Positions 23,560 to 35,939 of a DNA stretch of 64,000 nt are shown here, piece by piece; positions within the stretch are counted from its first letter, which is position 1; every line of letters starts with the position of its first letter. Position numbers and translations under genes: made by a program. Source of the DNA: Bemisia tabaci (lineage: Eukaryota; Arthropoda; Insecta; Hemiptera; Aleyrodidae). The stretch lies in NCBI RefSeq assembly GCF_918797505.1, contig NC_092794.1:35578122-35642121 (forward strand). Direction: 5' to 3'. A model generated the notes under the pieces. The model was not told the DNA's origin and ran no database searches. It saw only the letters and a program-made list of their open reading frames with translations.

Positions 23560-24010
23560 AGTCGCTTTTTCCCGTCATTTTTGAGCATTTCCGGCCGGTT
23601 TTAATTTCCGTTTAGATCCGTGCCCCATCGATGCACGTTAGTAAGTGTTTATTACTCGAAAGTATATACCTTAAGGTTGAAATGGCGAGAGAAAACTGGA
23701 AATTGCAGTTACAATCCATGGAATGCATCGGATATAGTGTGAAAAATCGTCTTTTTCGTTTCATTTTCGAGGGTTTTCGGTCGGTTTCCAGTTTCCATCA
23801 GGCCGTTAATCGATCAGTGATTGTATGGAAAGCGTTGATAGTCTGATTTCATACATCTTAGAGGGTAAACTGGGGAAAAATATCGATAATTGAAGCGTTC
23901 CTTATCGAAATATTGGGAATAACAAGTAAAAAATCGTCTTTTTTTACCAATTTTTGACCTTTATTGGCCTATTTGAATTTTTTTAGGCCCTTAACCGTCC
24001 AATAGCAATT
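23560..24010 (+). repeat. Second copy of satellite-like unit plus flank
   Basis: It repeats 21890-22300 in the same orientation, including TTTTGAGCATTTCCGGCCGG, AAATCGTCTTTTT and the ACCAATTTTTGACCTTT block. This makes a direct duplication of about 430 bp with a spacer of about 1.2 kb. Confidence 0.6.
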
Positions 24011-24434
24011 GAAAAAAGTATATTAACCAAAAGTATAAATCTTAAGCTTGAAGTATAAAAAAAATCGAAAATCGGAGCGATTGTTTTTTAGATAATTGAG
24101 TTTGAACATTGAATGGCGAAAAAATAGTGAATTTTCAAAGACCCTAAATTACGGCCATTTAAATAATTTTTAACTCAATATCGATGGCATATTCAGAATC
24201 TACATGACAAATTGGTCTAGAAACACTCTCTCAAAGTATGATGGATTGATACAGAGTCTCGCTATGGAGAGTCAAAGAGAGGGAAGGCGAGAAAATGAGA
24301 ATCACTAAAACAGGCTTTTTGGATACCGCTAAAATTCACCCCATCTTTGGGGGTCGATATCTCGCTAAAGGGGCGTCGGATAGGAAAACCCTTCAAATCG
24401 GTTTCTTAGAATGATGTAAAGACCTCTTATAGGG

Positions 24435-25505
24435 GAGAGGCTTGTACCTAGGAATGATTTTCCATTTTTATTTTTTTTTAAGATCCTTTTTCGAAAAATT
24501 TAAATCTTTCACGGCTATGGCTTACTGCTGAGGGTCCTTAGTAACATATATTTTTTTGGTTTGGTTCAGACAATTTTATAATAGTTTTTTTGGGATTTTA
24601 AAAATTCCAAAAAATCGTTCCAAGCTACACCATGGTGGTGTACCGTGGAATGGCATGGGCTGTACGTTGGAATGCATGACAAAAATCCTATATTCCTCCT
24701 ACTTAATTGGCATTTAAGCTGAAAATAAAGCAGAACACACTCAAGTTCATTTACAGGATGTAAGTTCCATGATACTGGTGGGTTTAAGTCAAATTGAATG
24801 ATGAAAGAGAACTTTTTTTTTTGAACTTTTCGATGATGTAACGCTATCCCTCATCCCTTGCAGAGAGCTTTGCAGATTTAAATTATTTTTTGAAGGAATT
24901 CAGCCTTTGCTTGAAATTTAAGACTAACTCTCTCTCTTAGAAGCAAAAGTTAAGTTTTTATTAAAAAAATAAGTGTTTTATTGAAAAACCCGTGTTTACA
25001 ATCCAAGGTACAATTTCAGCCAAAAAAAAAAACAAGTCGTGATTTCTAGGTTAGGAATCCAACAACGGAGTTCAAAAAACTGTGTGCATGTAGTACATGC
25101 ATGTAGGTTTCAAAATATAAAAAGTCCAGAGACCTGAAAAATATTTTAGGGGGGCAGCATCACTGTATCCCTTTCTAAAAATTTTTAAAAAGGAGGTCAA
25201 AATTCGATTTTTTTCGATATTTGACGGAGATGATGGCATAGAGCAACTTTTTCAAGATGAATCCCTTCGTTACACGTCAGGTTACCTTAATTCATTATAC
25301 GAGCACTCTAGCGCTATTATGACGGAAAATATGAAATTTATTCCAAGGTACAACCATCCCGAGGTGCAAGCCTCTCCCCTACCAATTTTCAGCCAAATCG
25401 GAGGGGGTCGGGTTCCGAGCCTGGTACACTTGATGTGGAATGACCCCAGTGTCATTTTTAAAGTAAGGAATGTTTTTTATTCTGGGTTCAGTCAAATTTT
25501 TCGCA
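24435..25505. other. Intronic sequence, no gene recognised
   Basis: AT-rich. The ORF at 25319-25516 has no family. CACCATGGTGGTGTACCGTGG at 24630-24650 is a short palindromic oddity. Confidence 0.35.
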
Positions 25506-25509
25506 TTAA

Positions 25510-26340
25510 ATATTGATGAGACTTTTTGTCCCTTTCGATGAAAACCAATCATTTCGGTAACACGGTAGGGGTAGAGAGGAAGGTTTCACTATCAAAAGTA
25601 TAAAGACACACAAGGGATGTTTTGACCACAATTTCATCAGATTATTGGACTTACCAAGTAAAAGCTGATGCAGGTACCTAAAACACTTTTGACAGGCTCT
25701 CAAAAAATGCGTTGAAAAGTATTAACTCTAATAACCATTTTGGGTTGATAAGGAAAAATGTCTCATAAAATTTACAAAACAGATTTTTGAAAGAAAGACT
25801 CGTGTATGAAGAGTTAGGGTCATTTGAATTCTTGATTTTACATTTTAAAAATTCACACTAAAAGGGTTTTATAAAAAAATACTTATCCACAATTTTTCTT
25901 ATAATTGTCTGTTTAAAATTTACGAGTTTCTGAGTTTTTTAAACAGTCGGCACTGGTTTGATGTCCGTGCAAAGATAATTTGAGAAGAAGACAACTAAGA
26001 GGGATTGTAATAATAATTAGAATAGATAGCCCAGCAGGAATGGAGGCGGCTCGCATCAAGGTAGCTGCAGTCTTATTTAGGCAGCAAATTTAAATATCAA
26101 ATATTTTGAGCGAATGTAATGGGAAGGCTAAGTTAATTCAGGAAACTGGATTTCACAAGCAAAAATCGGAGAATGCAATCAACTTATTAGATTGCACACC
26201 ATTGTCGGGCAATAGTGTTTAAGTTAGGATCTAAATATCACTCCTCAAATGTGAAGATTTAAACCGCATTGCTGGCTCAACGTATCCGTCTACCTGATGT
26301 GTGAGCAAAAAACATAAGACAGGTACAGCAACAGTTCCAC
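25510..26340 (+). repeat. Dispersed repeat, copy 1 (pair with 46060-46950)
   Basis: Shared landmarks in the same order and orientation: AGAGAGGAAGGTTTCACTATC, ACAGATTTTTGAAAGAA, TTGTCTGTTTAAAATTTACG, CAGTCGGCACTGGTTTGATG, CAAGGTAGC, TAAACCGCATTGCTGGC and CGTATCCGTCTACCTG. No ORF is shared. It lies just downstream, in gene sense, of NOMO exon D. Confidence 0.7.
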
Positions 26341-26998
26341 ACCTCCAATAGTTTGCTGGTAAATGGGTCGAAAAAGTCACTTTTCAGCCTTGCTTTTTTC
26401 AAGGAAGGTACTTTGAAAGTTAGATTTTACGGGCTAATCATCCTTTGAAGGTTGATATCAAGGAAAATCATAAAATAATATCCAAATTTTGACGGCGCCA
26501 AGGTTTAGCGAACTCTTGGTAATGCTTAGTTCTTCTGACACCAAGATCATCTTGCTGAGATAAACCCCTGGGGAAGTTATGCGGTTTTGAAATTTTTAAA
26601 TTTAAACCTGCTCTCCTTTTCCCTATGGGCTGGGTGAAATTTTTGGAAATTTTTGAGTCTTTGGGACAGCCCTCTATCATATCCGAGAAACTTGTCGGAT
26701 TCGGCATGTAAGCCATTCTGGGCAGAAAGTAGCGAGTAGCAAATATTACTGAATTTACCTCGTCTTCCTACACTTTCCAGTAATTGAAAATCTGTGCATG
26801 AGAGTCAAAATCTGTTAAATTTCATTCAGATTTTTTTTTAACATGAAATCTCAAAATGCCTTGTATAAATAAGATATTCTCAATTTTTAAAATTTTCAGT
26901 GTAACTGAAGAGACTTTATCTTCAGCAAATACTTTAAAAAATTCAAGATCAATATTCTTTCAGCGAAGGATACTTTCCGATAAATGAGTAAAACTGAC

Positions 26999-27173
26999 CA
27001 GATGGATCTGTGACCTGAAGTTGATAAGTACCGATGTTTACGCTCTCTAGGATGAAAACCCCATTATCTTTGGTAGTGGCTGCATCCTTGCCATTCAGCT
27101 GAATTATACAGTTCTTGATTGCTGCTCCAGCTTCTTTTGACAAAACTTTGCCTTCCACACTGAATCCAGTTAC
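26999..27173 (-). CDS. NOMO: NOMO exon D
   Basis: The acceptor GATTGTAG ends at 27174 and the donor is GTCAGT at 26998. The exon is 175 nt, phase 0 to phase 1. It encodes VTGFSVEGKVLSKEAG, then NCIIQLNGKDAATTKDNGVF and ILESVNIGTYQLQVTDPS. This matches NOMO's VMGFSVTGRVL.GPEGDGV..AVVTLNNQIKVKTKADGSF.LENITTGTYTIHAQ, one carboxypeptidase-regulatory-like beta-sandwich. The last G joins AG of the next exon to give Glu. Read-through of the donor meets a TGA within about 16 codons, supporting splicing here. Confidence 0.9.
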
Positions 27174-27269
27174 CTACAATCAGCGATTACTGGATGACAA
27201 AATTTAAGTATTTGAAGTTTTTAGTGCGATGCAGGAAAAAAATAAGTCTAATGGAAAAATGACGTTTTG

Positions 27270-27800
27270 TAAATAGGGAATGGATTGTACTGTATCCAGC
27301 AAGTTATGGCACTTGGTTAATTAGAATAAAAGGCACGATGTGGTGGCTGCAAGCTGCTACCTCCCATGCCATATGTCAATGCGCCGAATCAGTCTTTCGT
27401 CTTACAATGGACAACGGTGCCGCATTGACGTGCTAGAGGCTATATTTAGAGAACAAATGAGTTGAAAAATGACTTAATTCCTTTTAGGAGCTTTAAGATT
27501 TCACCACGTACTATAAATCTTAACATGAGTTCTTATAATGGCGATGATCAAAGAATCTTAAGATAGAGATTTTTGATCGGTGATCAATACTATCCACTGT
27601 GTGAAGGATAAAACTGGCGGGCGTTGACATGTGACGAGGGTGAGAGCGGCTGCCCCTCTACCACATTGTGCCTTTTATTTCGATATACCAAGTGCAATAA
27701 CTCGGTGGATAGAGTATAGTTGCCTTTCTGGAAAGAATATGGAAACGAAGCTGTGAGTCGACCTTCAGTAGTAGGGTCGAAATGGCAATTTGAGCGTTAT
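27270..27800. other. Intronic sequence with a repeated GCAATAACTCGGTGG-type motif
   Basis: Between exon D and the CT/TG-rich block. The wording AAAGGCACGATGTGGTGGC at 27328 returns in reverse complement as GCCGCTCTC..ACCACATTGTGCCTTTTATT near 27660-27680, suggesting a loose hairpin of about 350 bp. No gene. Confidence 0.35.
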
Positions 27801-27829
27801 TTTTACTGGAATTTCACTAAATTTTTACA

Positions 27830-29110
27830 GGATATTTATTTCCGACCTACTCTGAGTCAGGTGGTGTCGAGTGGCCTAACCAGGGTTTTTACCTATTTTT
27901 TTACAAGATTTTTTTCAGGATTTTATACAGGCTTTTTCTTTTTTGACCTAGCCTAAGTCGGGTGGTGCGGAGTGACCTAACTATCGATTTTCGAGCTATC
28001 AAAATGTAAAATAATCTAAGTGCGGTTGTGTCCAGTAACCTAGTCTGAGTTTGGTGGTATCGAGTGACCTAACCTCCCTCCACCATTGTCTGATGGTGCA
28101 AAAATAAATAACAAATAGAAAAATACCGATGTGTGTTATCAAACCTAAGTTCGGTAGTAACGGAAGCCTTATCCTTAGTTCGGTAGTCAACGTTGATGCC
28201 TCGCAGAGGAATTGTTTCGGAACCTTGGACGTCAAGCACCGGAGTGAAAATTTCAGATTTTCATTTTCGAATTGACATCGTTAAGTACAATCATTCTTCT
28301 GCAGGCCCAACTTGGGTCATGAAAAACGGTACGAACATTCTTCCTTGAAGCATCTTGAAATGTAGATCCAAGCAGATCTCCATCCAGTGGATTTGATGTA
28401 GACCCAACCAGAAACAGACAGCTTAGCAATGAGAGCCCGGCTGGAGCGCCAGACCAAGCTGGATGATTCCGAGAGCTTCTAGATTTCGATGAATATTTGG
28501 AAACCTCAAAGGACACCATTCTGGAAGAACTTTAAGAGAGAAAGCGCAAAACATTGATCAATTCTCAACTTCAGAATCTACGTTGAGTACGACGATGATG
28601 ATGATGATAGGGAGGGTTCACAACTACACGCGTTCAAACTGAAAACATTATCCTCCTCAAATCGACCAATGAGGAGACAGTTTACACTAGATTCAAAGCT
28701 AAAATGAATAAGAAGACGGGCAGTCTAGGTTTCAAGTCGGGTCTACGTCAAATCCTTGGGATGGAGATCAGACTGGATCTACATTATGCGACGTATCAAG
28801 GAAGAATGTTCGTACCGTTTTCCAAGACCCAAGTCGGACCTAAAAGAATGATTGTATCTAGTGGTGTCAATTTGAAAATGAAAATTTGAAATACACACTC
28901 TGGTGCTCGACGTCCAAGGTTCTGAAACAATTTTTCTGCGAGGCATCAACGTGCACCGCCGAACTAAGGTTACAGCACTGGTCATCACCGAACTTAGGTT
29001 CGATAACTCACACCAGTCTTTTAATGTACTTATTTATTTATTTTCTACTCCCCTTATTTTTCTTAAAGCATATTTTGCACCACCAGGCAGGAGCTCAGGT
29101 CACCCAACAC
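27830..29110. repeat. Foldback with arms about 28060-28420 and 28735-29110
   Basis: GAAGAATGTTCGTACCGTTTTCC on the right pairs with GGTACGAACATTCTTCC on the left; AATCCTTGGGATGGAGATC pairs with GATCTCCATCCAGTGGATT. The left shoulder (27835-28080) is a low-copy repeat of GACCTANYYTGAGTCNGGTGGTGTCGAGTG. No gene. Confidence 0.6.
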
Positions 29111-29289
29111 CACCACACTCAGTGTTGCCCCCACCAGTAAATAAAAATAAAAAAAAAAAAAAAAGACACTAGAATCCTGACCAAACCGCGTGTGCACGAC
29201 GACTCATTCTGCGTGAGTTTTCTGAACTCTCGGCTTCCTAGTTTTATTGGAAGCTTGGATGTAAGTGTTTCTTAATTGTACATTCATGA

Positions 29290-29700
29290 ATCACCACGGT
29301 AAACATTTGGACGTATTTCTACCAAACAGACCTATGTGTAGGTGAGAAATATGGGGTGTGCTCTAGAAAGCTACATAAGAAGCATTGTAAAAGTGGGCGT
29401 GATTCCTTTTGAAGAATTGGAAAAGCAGGATTTTATATTCTATCAAACAGACCAATATGCCAACTGAATGCGAGATTCGTGAGCCGCGGGCATGGCAAGA
29501 GAGCGTTGTGGACAGGGCTCATGAGTTAAAGCGCCCCGACGACGATTACCCCTCGCGCGTGTGCTCGATCATTGCCGCTGACGTCACGGGCGCTTTATTA
29601 TTCTCATTCACTCTTACGGCCAGAGAACTAACGAGCACACCCAATGTTTCTCACCTCCACATAGGTCTGTTTGGTAGAAATACGTCCATTTCAAAGACTG
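29290..29700. repeat. Inverted repeat of about 60-bp arms around a GC-rich core
   Basis: ACGTATTTCTACCAAACAGA (29311) pairs with TCTGTTTGGTAGAAATACGT (29667). The ORF at 29409-29756 crosses it without family similarity. Probably a small TIR element. Confidence 0.55.
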
Positions 29701-29828
29701 GTGGAAAAGAAAACCCCTTTTTAAAATTTTATTTTGCTGCATTTATATGCAGATGAAGTTAAAACGAACTCGCTGAAGAAGTATTAATTCTGTTTTTTCT
29801 GAAGTCTCTCTTCGCAAGAGCCTTTCAG

Positions 29829-30130
29829 AGTTGTTTCGCTCACCACGGCGAATAAAACAACTTAAATCACGTCAATTAAAACTGGGAAAAAGGTTAGTAT
29901 AACGTTACGAACTTAGGACACCTTTCTTCCGCACCTCATTTTTGCCTGGAATCTTTTTTATGAAAGCGTTTTGGGGTTTTTTCGCTCACCACGGCGAATA
30001 AAACAACTCAAAATAAATCTAGTCAATTAAAACCTAGGAAAGTGTAGTATAGCACCATGAAGTTATAACACATTCTCCATTCCCAAAGCGTTTTGGGATT
30101 TCTTCGCTTACCATGGCAAATAAAAACAGC
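29829..30130 (+). repeat. Three diverged tandem units
   Basis: TTCGCTCACCACGGCGAATAA occurs at about 29836 and 29979 and, diverged, as TTCGCTTACCATGGCAAATAA at 30102. Units are about 145 and 120 bp. Confidence 0.6.
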
Positions 30131-30432
30131 CTAAATAAATTGCATTGATTCAAATAGAATCTCAGATAGAAAACTAGCACAGCTCGCTCGAGCTCAGAAC
30201 TTTACCTCCACTTTATTTCTTCCGCAGAGAAAATCAAATTAAAATTATTCAGGAACAATCGTTGCCAATAGTTCCCAAACAGGGACCGAAAAATCCTACA
30301 AAAAAGCGGAAAGGCTATCTTTCCTGTTTGTCTAGAGGTAAAAATAAAACTGTGAGTAAAATTCAAGCAGTCCTCACTCGGCAGCGGGAACAAAGGTTTA
30401 ATTCCCCGCACTAAATCGCCGCGCTACGGTGA

Positions 30433-30878
30433 CCTAGAGTACCTTTATAGACAGAGTATGGCCATTTCTGTTCCGGTTTTTCATTGGTCGCGAGCGAATA
30501 GGCTGACACGATGCTCTTGGGGCCGTAAATAAACAAACAAGATGGCTGTTATCAGCAAGCAAGATTGAGGTTATGCACATCTTACATCTTCCTGTGATAA
30601 AGGTGAAAGGCGATTTAACAATGTTTTCGGGTTTTTTTCGTGTGTTATTCGTAGATATGCTAGTTTAAATTGTTACTGCCGTATAATTGAAATTTTTGTC
30701 AAATTTAGCTTCTTATTGATGTTACGGTGAGTCGCCATCTTGTTTGTTTCTTTACAGCCCTAAGAGCATCATGAAGCCTAAAAACTCGTTGACCAATCAA
30801 AAAGCGGAACAGTTTTCCTGTAGTAAAAAGATACGAATGGCCATACTCTGTCTATAAAGGTACTCAACGGTGACCGAG
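30433..30878. mobile_element. Palindromic MITE, about 445 bp
   Basis: GAGTACCTTTATAGACAGAG on the left is mirrored by CTCTGTCTATAAAGGTACTC on the right. AACAAACAAGATGGC pairs with GCCATCTTGTTTGTT. No ORF. A TIR element with subterminal inverted repeats; superfamily unknown. Confidence 0.65.
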
Positions 30879-30879
30879 C

Positions 30880-32070
30880 GGGAACAAAGATGGAGCCAGT
30901 TTCAAATTCCCCGCCCTAAAGAAAGAGCCAGTTTTGAATTCACCGCGCGAACACGGCTCCCTGTTGGCTCACCGCTGCCCAGTCGGCTCCGAACGCATAC
31001 CAGGAGCCAATGAGATCAGTCCAGCTTTGGTAGCGCTGGAACGTAGAGCTCACGGCGCTCCGCGGATCCACGGGGTCATAGTGATTTGATGCCTCTTCTC
31101 CTCTGCACACTTTTTCACCATAAATCAATTGCAAATTTTTAGCCCTGTTTTTTGGCCACCCTGCGAATCATGTTAGTAGGATTTTCTTAAAAAAAAAAAT
31201 ACAATAACTATGCGAAGCTCAGGACTTCCATCACCTGATCTCCGCATGAATTAAATAGACAAAATTCATAGAGGCAGAAATTAAATTAATAATCTGTGTC
31301 TTTTTCTCATCGGGAACATCATTGTTCTTATTTAAAACCTTGCGCGTTTAAAAGCTCAGGCTTTAAAACTGAAAAATTCTTGTCTATGTTTATTTTCATT
31401 TTTCTTTTCTTCGTGTCTCAGGTTTCACGTTGTGACCAGACTATTATCGTTTTATCTTGTGCGACAAATTAGTGACTATGTTTCGTCACTTTCCCTCGCC
31501 ACGAATTAAATGGGCAATGAAGTTATTCTTGCAGCAAAGATTATCAAAATTATTCATCGCCTGGCACTATAAGAAATATTGCTCACTCATTCACTTAAAA
31601 AATGCATTAGAAATTTTCCGCCCATTAAAGTACGGATGCAAGTTTCTGCAGAACTTAAGCATTCACTTTTTCAATGCAAAAATTATTACGTCGTGAAGAA
31701 AATCTGAGTCTTTCTTCTTAATTTACAAAACAAAATTATTCAAGATTAAATGAACCAGCTTCCACATTAATGTGTGCGCCAATTATTAAGTATGCTACTG
31801 TTTACGTAGCTCCTCTTTTTCATTTTACTTTCTCTCAACTAGCATCCACTTCCCGTACAAAAATTGATCACGAGCGGGAACGAAGAACGAAGAAGGATCC
31901 AGTTTTGAATTTCCTGCGCGAACACCGCTCCCTATTGGCTCACCACTGCCCAGGCGGAGCACCGCCGAACGCATTCCAGGAACCGATGAAATCATTCCAG
32001 CTTCAGCAGCGCTCACGGCGCGACGCTTGCCACTCCCGCCTAGCCAGCACTTATCATCGTTGAAACTAGC
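30880..32070 (+). repeat. Direct repeat pair, 30885-31060 and 31870-32030
   Basis: GAGCGGGAACAAAG, then CGCGCGAACACGGCTCC, TTGGCTCACCGCTGCCCAG and GAACGCATACCAGGAGCC recur at the second site with small changes. The intervening 31100-31860 contains a 79-codon ORF (31457-31696) I do not recognise. Confidence 0.6.
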
Positions 32071-32099
32071 ATGCGGCACTTTCATTCTTTTTGCTTTTG

Positions 32100-32880
32100 G
32101 TCGCTTCTAATCACCGTTGCTTGCTATGGTCGCTTTTTCGATCTTCTTCATAAATCTACCACAAAACATTTCAATCTACACCTGAATTCGCTTTATATCA
32201 GTAATCAAGAACCTGAAATTCCCCGTAAGGCTGCTCATTGGAACCATTTGATGAGTTTCACCTGTTTTCCGCACGCATTCTCCCACGGAACTATTATATT
32301 TTCTGAAAAGTATACTTTGAGAGCTTGCTCGAAGCTTTGTTCCTTTTGGCTCTTGCATGGCATGGTATACCCAGGGACTCCGCATCAGTCTCCACTTGTT
32401 CTCTGCTGCTCGGACTGAAAGGATCTCCCCTGGAAGACTCTTGGACTGGACTCACTCTCTCACTTAGGACTTCGACCTGTATGAAGAGTGAAAAATTGCG
32501 CTCAGCTTTAGTCAAGGATCAATGTCACTGCAAGTAATCAAGAAGGCGCAGTTCTGGCTTAGTAGCGGAGGCTCCTTGCTCGCTTGAAGAACGAAGGTGG
32601 TGTTCACTCTTGGCTCAAGCTCTAGATCACCAACTCTTACAAATTTCCTCACCAGTCCAACCGAGCAGTTGAAGAGAGAAAGTAGAAAGTGGACTTGAAA
32701 ACTGTCATATTATTCGACTCATAGCTCAGTACGCTACCAATCGATGCGTAATTAATATTTTTTTTTCTTTTTCAGCATTCGCGACTTGTATGCGAATATC
32801 CTCTGGATTTTTGCATACAAGCTTTGCTCATTCACTCTAAAACTCTCCTTTCCTTTTTCTGTCCTTTTCATTTTTTTCAA
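32100..32880. other. Intronic sequence, no gene recognised
   Basis: The ORFs at 32071-32418, 32325-32537 and, on the other strand, 32176-32515 overlap one another and carry no motif. Confidence 0.35.
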
Positions 32881-32889
32881 GTCCCTTAA

Positions 32890-33220
32890 TTAAATATTAT
32901 CCCAGCGTATGTTGCAATTCTAGCTTGCGAGTATACATGGCTATCCCGCATACTTATGACTTCACTTCTTTCTTAAATTGGGTTATCCTGACGTTTGCTT
33001 GCGATCACGTCAGTTTGCGAGTATTTTTGGCTATCCCTCATACTTATGATTTCAATTTCTTTCTACACAATCCTAACGTACGTTTGAAATCCACATTAGC
33101 TGCGAGCATCCTCCCTCGTGCTCATGATTAAAATTCTTTAGCACTTAATCTCATTTACCCCAGCATACGTTTGAATTCATGCTTGGTTTGCAAACATTCT
33201 TTCCAGGTGCTTACGTGTTA
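32890..33220 (+). repeat. Degenerate tandem repeat, about 4 units of 80-100 bp
   Basis: Each unit has CAGCGTAYGTT/CTGACGTTTG, then GCTTGCGAGTAT, then CTATCCCGCATACTTATGA. Later units are strongly diverged. Confidence 0.5.
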
Positions 33221-33239
33221 TTCATTCAAATAGCTCACT

Positions 33240-33980
33240 CTAAAACGGCCCTTCTTAGGGCCACCAAGTCCATCGAGCTCTCTCAAAATCTTCGAAATTA
33301 TTAATCCACTGCAAACACTTCGGTCTTTGCCGGTTTCTGGCCACTTCGTAAATTAAAACCGGCTGATCCCTTGGAACTGAACTGAACTTTACATTCCTTT
33401 GGCTCGTTTCTAATATTTATTATTTTTTTTTAGGCCCTCGCCGTTTCACTTAGGTTAGGTCACTCGACAGCACAGCACTTATTTATTACTTCAAAGAGAA
33501 AAAGAAGGATCTGTTTGCATTTCGGGCATCCTGGATTTTTTTGATGACATAGGTCGGTGCGGTGCGAAGTAAAATACAACTCATACGACAGAAATCACTA
33601 AGAGTACCTCCTGACAAAGATTCTAACGTTTTTGATGCCATGGGGGAGGGGGGGAGGGAGAACTAATGCATGATTAAGAAGCCTGAAAAAACTATTGTGG
33701 TGTGCGATTTGACTCAAGTAGACTCTTATTTATCATGTGAGTGGGAAAGTCAAATTGATCGTAACCATTACAAAATAAAATCGTTAATACCTTGATTGGA
33801 AATTTATTCCAAAAGGTTTCCTTGTGCACATTGTTACACATGAAATTTTGAACCAGAAACATATCAGAGTGCTTGAATATGTGCCTTGTCTGGTGGTCCG
33901 TTGAAAATGCAAAATTCCTCTTACTTTCTTTTAGACTGATAATGCAAACCTGACTGGTGCGGTTAAGTGAACAGTAAGTA
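33240..33980. other. Intronic sequence, no gene recognised
   Basis: A short G run (33643-33658) and AT-rich flanks. I see no gene or clear repeat. Confidence 0.35.
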
Positions 33981-33983
33981 AGA

Positions 33984-34845
33984 GGAGGGGTATCGATAAG
34001 GGCCTGTTTTGCCCCATCTAGAATCTGGAAATTTAAGCGGGTTTTCCAAGTTGACTCAATGTGAATACATGTGAAACGGTTGCCTGAACATACGTCTGCA
34101 GGTGTATTTTAGCATAAATGCGTGTTTTTCTATCACTTCGAGGCTTTTTTGACACCAAGCGCATCGTCTAACTAAAACAAGCTTTTGATATGTTATCAAG
34201 GAGGCTTAAAGACACAGTTTAACCCTAGTTTGGTTTTAGTTAGATGATACGCTCATAGTTAAAAAAAAACTTTTTCAAAAGTCGACTTTTAAGGGACAAC
34301 CCCAAAAATCTTGGAGAAACACGTCTCTCCAACTGTATGCACGCTACATATATTTATCGAGGTCAATTATCAAGCCTTGTTAAACTTTTACAAGGAGATT
34401 TTCTTTAATTGTAACAAAAAAAAAAAAAAAACCCCTGACAACGTAATTCTGTAAGATTTCTGCGGATGTCCCTTAAAAGTCAACTTTTGAAAAAGTTGTT
34501 TTTAACTATGAGCGCATCATCTAACTAAAACCAAACCAGAGTTAAACTGTGTCTTTAAGCCTCCTTGATAACATATCAAAAGTTCGTTTTAGTTAGACGA
34601 TGCGCTTGGTGTCAAAAAAGCCTCGAAGTGATAGAAAAACACGCATTTCCGCTAAAATACACCTGCAGACGTATGTTCAGGCAACCGTTTCACATGTATT
34701 CAGTGGCTTATGGACCAAATCATGATTACTTTCGTAGATTACATTGAGTCAACGTGGAAAACCCGCATAAATTTCTTGAATCTAGGTGGGGCCACAAAAG
34801 GCCCACTATGGGGGGGGGGGGAAGGACCTTATCGATACCCCTCCC
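33984..34845. mobile_element. GGAGGGGTATCGATA foldback, copy 1
   Basis: The ends GGAGGGGTATCGATAAGG and its complement CTTATCGATACCCCTCC enclose arms of about 350 bp that pair almost throughout (for example CATCGTCTAACTAAAAC / GTTTTAGTTAGACGATG). Two more copies lie at 50272-51708 and 54015-54812. No coding sequence, so it must be mobilised in trans. Confidence 0.75.
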
Positions 34846-34959
34846 ATTCAAGCACTGCTCTGATATCTTCTGAATCTTCCGAGAGGATGGACGGACACAC
34901 TGACTTCCCAACCGGCTTGTTAAGAATGGACACATTTAATGGTTGAAAAAAATGTAAAG

Positions 34960-35760
34960 AAAAAAAAAGTGAAGAAATTCTGTTAGCGTTTTAACTTCCA
35001 TGTTTCATGCATTACACCTTGGTTCAAACTTTTGCCATTCAGTTCTAGAGTTCACAGTCAAGGTCCTTTTCACTTAAAAAAAAGGAAAATTTGAGTAAAC
35101 ATTTGAAGAGCTAGACGGCATATTTAGATTTTTCTCAAAAAAGAAAACAGTGCAGTTTCTTTACAAAAAGATCTTGGAGCAATCTGGGCAGTATTACAGA
35201 CATTTATTTACCTTCCATTCAACTTCTTCATGCATCATTTCCAGAATTTCAAAAGTGAATTACTTATCAAGGTTCCATCACCAAATTTTATTTTAGGAAG
35301 TTGAAGAGAGGAACTTTAGAGGAGATTGTTGATATGAAACACTGGACAGAATCTGAACTAGGAAAACTCATTCGGTACATGTTTTTTTCTCTAAATTGCG
35401 TAGAGAATGACTCATGCTATGGGAAGTCAGAAATGAACTTCTGAAGAAGATTTAAACAGGTCTTTGTGTCACGGATCAAATGGACTGCATTTTGCAATTA
35501 CGAACTATTAATTCTGGGTCTTCAGGAAAAACACTTATGTGCATAGGGAAACTAATGGCACATACGTTGTTTATAGACCAGGCTAGAATTTATAGTTCCA
35601 AATCGCAAAATGCAGTCCAAATGAAGGTTAGATTATACAAACAGCATCATTCATCATTCGATCAATTTTTATTGTAAACACTTTTGTCTTGCCTGGAAGT
35701 TAATTTCTAGACTTTTTGTTGTGCGATTCGTTTTCCTTGTGAAATTAAAAAGAGAGAAAA
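34960..35760. other. Intronic sequence, no gene recognised
   Basis: AT-rich. The ORF at 35480-35677 shows no family motif. It lies between the foldback and the hairpin next to exon C. Confidence 0.35.
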
Positions 35761-35773
35761 TGTTGAATAAGAC

Positions 35774-35898
35774 ACGTTCGCACAGCTTGCCGAGCTGTTC
35801 GTCAAGCGACCTGACAAACACCGAAGGTCACCGCGCTTGTCAACCTGCTTGTCAAACAGCCTGACAAGCAGATCGGCAAGCCGTGTGAACGTGCCTTT
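35774..35898. mobile_element. Short hairpin MITE, about 120 bp, close to exon C
   Basis: CACGTTCGCACAGCTTGCCG at the left pairs with CGGCAAGCCGTGTGAACGTG at the right. Internal GCCTGACAAGCAG / CTGCTTGTCA.. repeats add symmetry. It lies about 40 bp downstream, in gene sense, of the exon C donor. Confidence 0.6.
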
Positions 35899-35939
35899 AG
35901 TGCTTTAATTCATACCACTTTTAGAGGCCTATTGCCTAC

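Larger units (their letters stand above)
16040..24430. repeat. Large nested inverted repeat, outer arms 16040-16440 and 24040-24430
   Basis: The outer left arm (GGTCCTTACATCA..CGACGCTCC..TCTCTTTGACT..CTTCAAGCTTAAG) is matched in reverse complement at the right. Between them are a tandem array (16783-17250), a GC-rich block (18465-18600), an inner palindrome (18640-22300) and satellite-like units. The arms differ at roughly one base in six by eye. Possibly a very old foldback repeatedly invaded. Confidence 0.55.

Noticed and set aside
29829..33220. Spaced repeats as a CRISPR array
   Set aside because: Units are long, diverged and lack uniform spacers, and the DNA is clearly eukaryotic.
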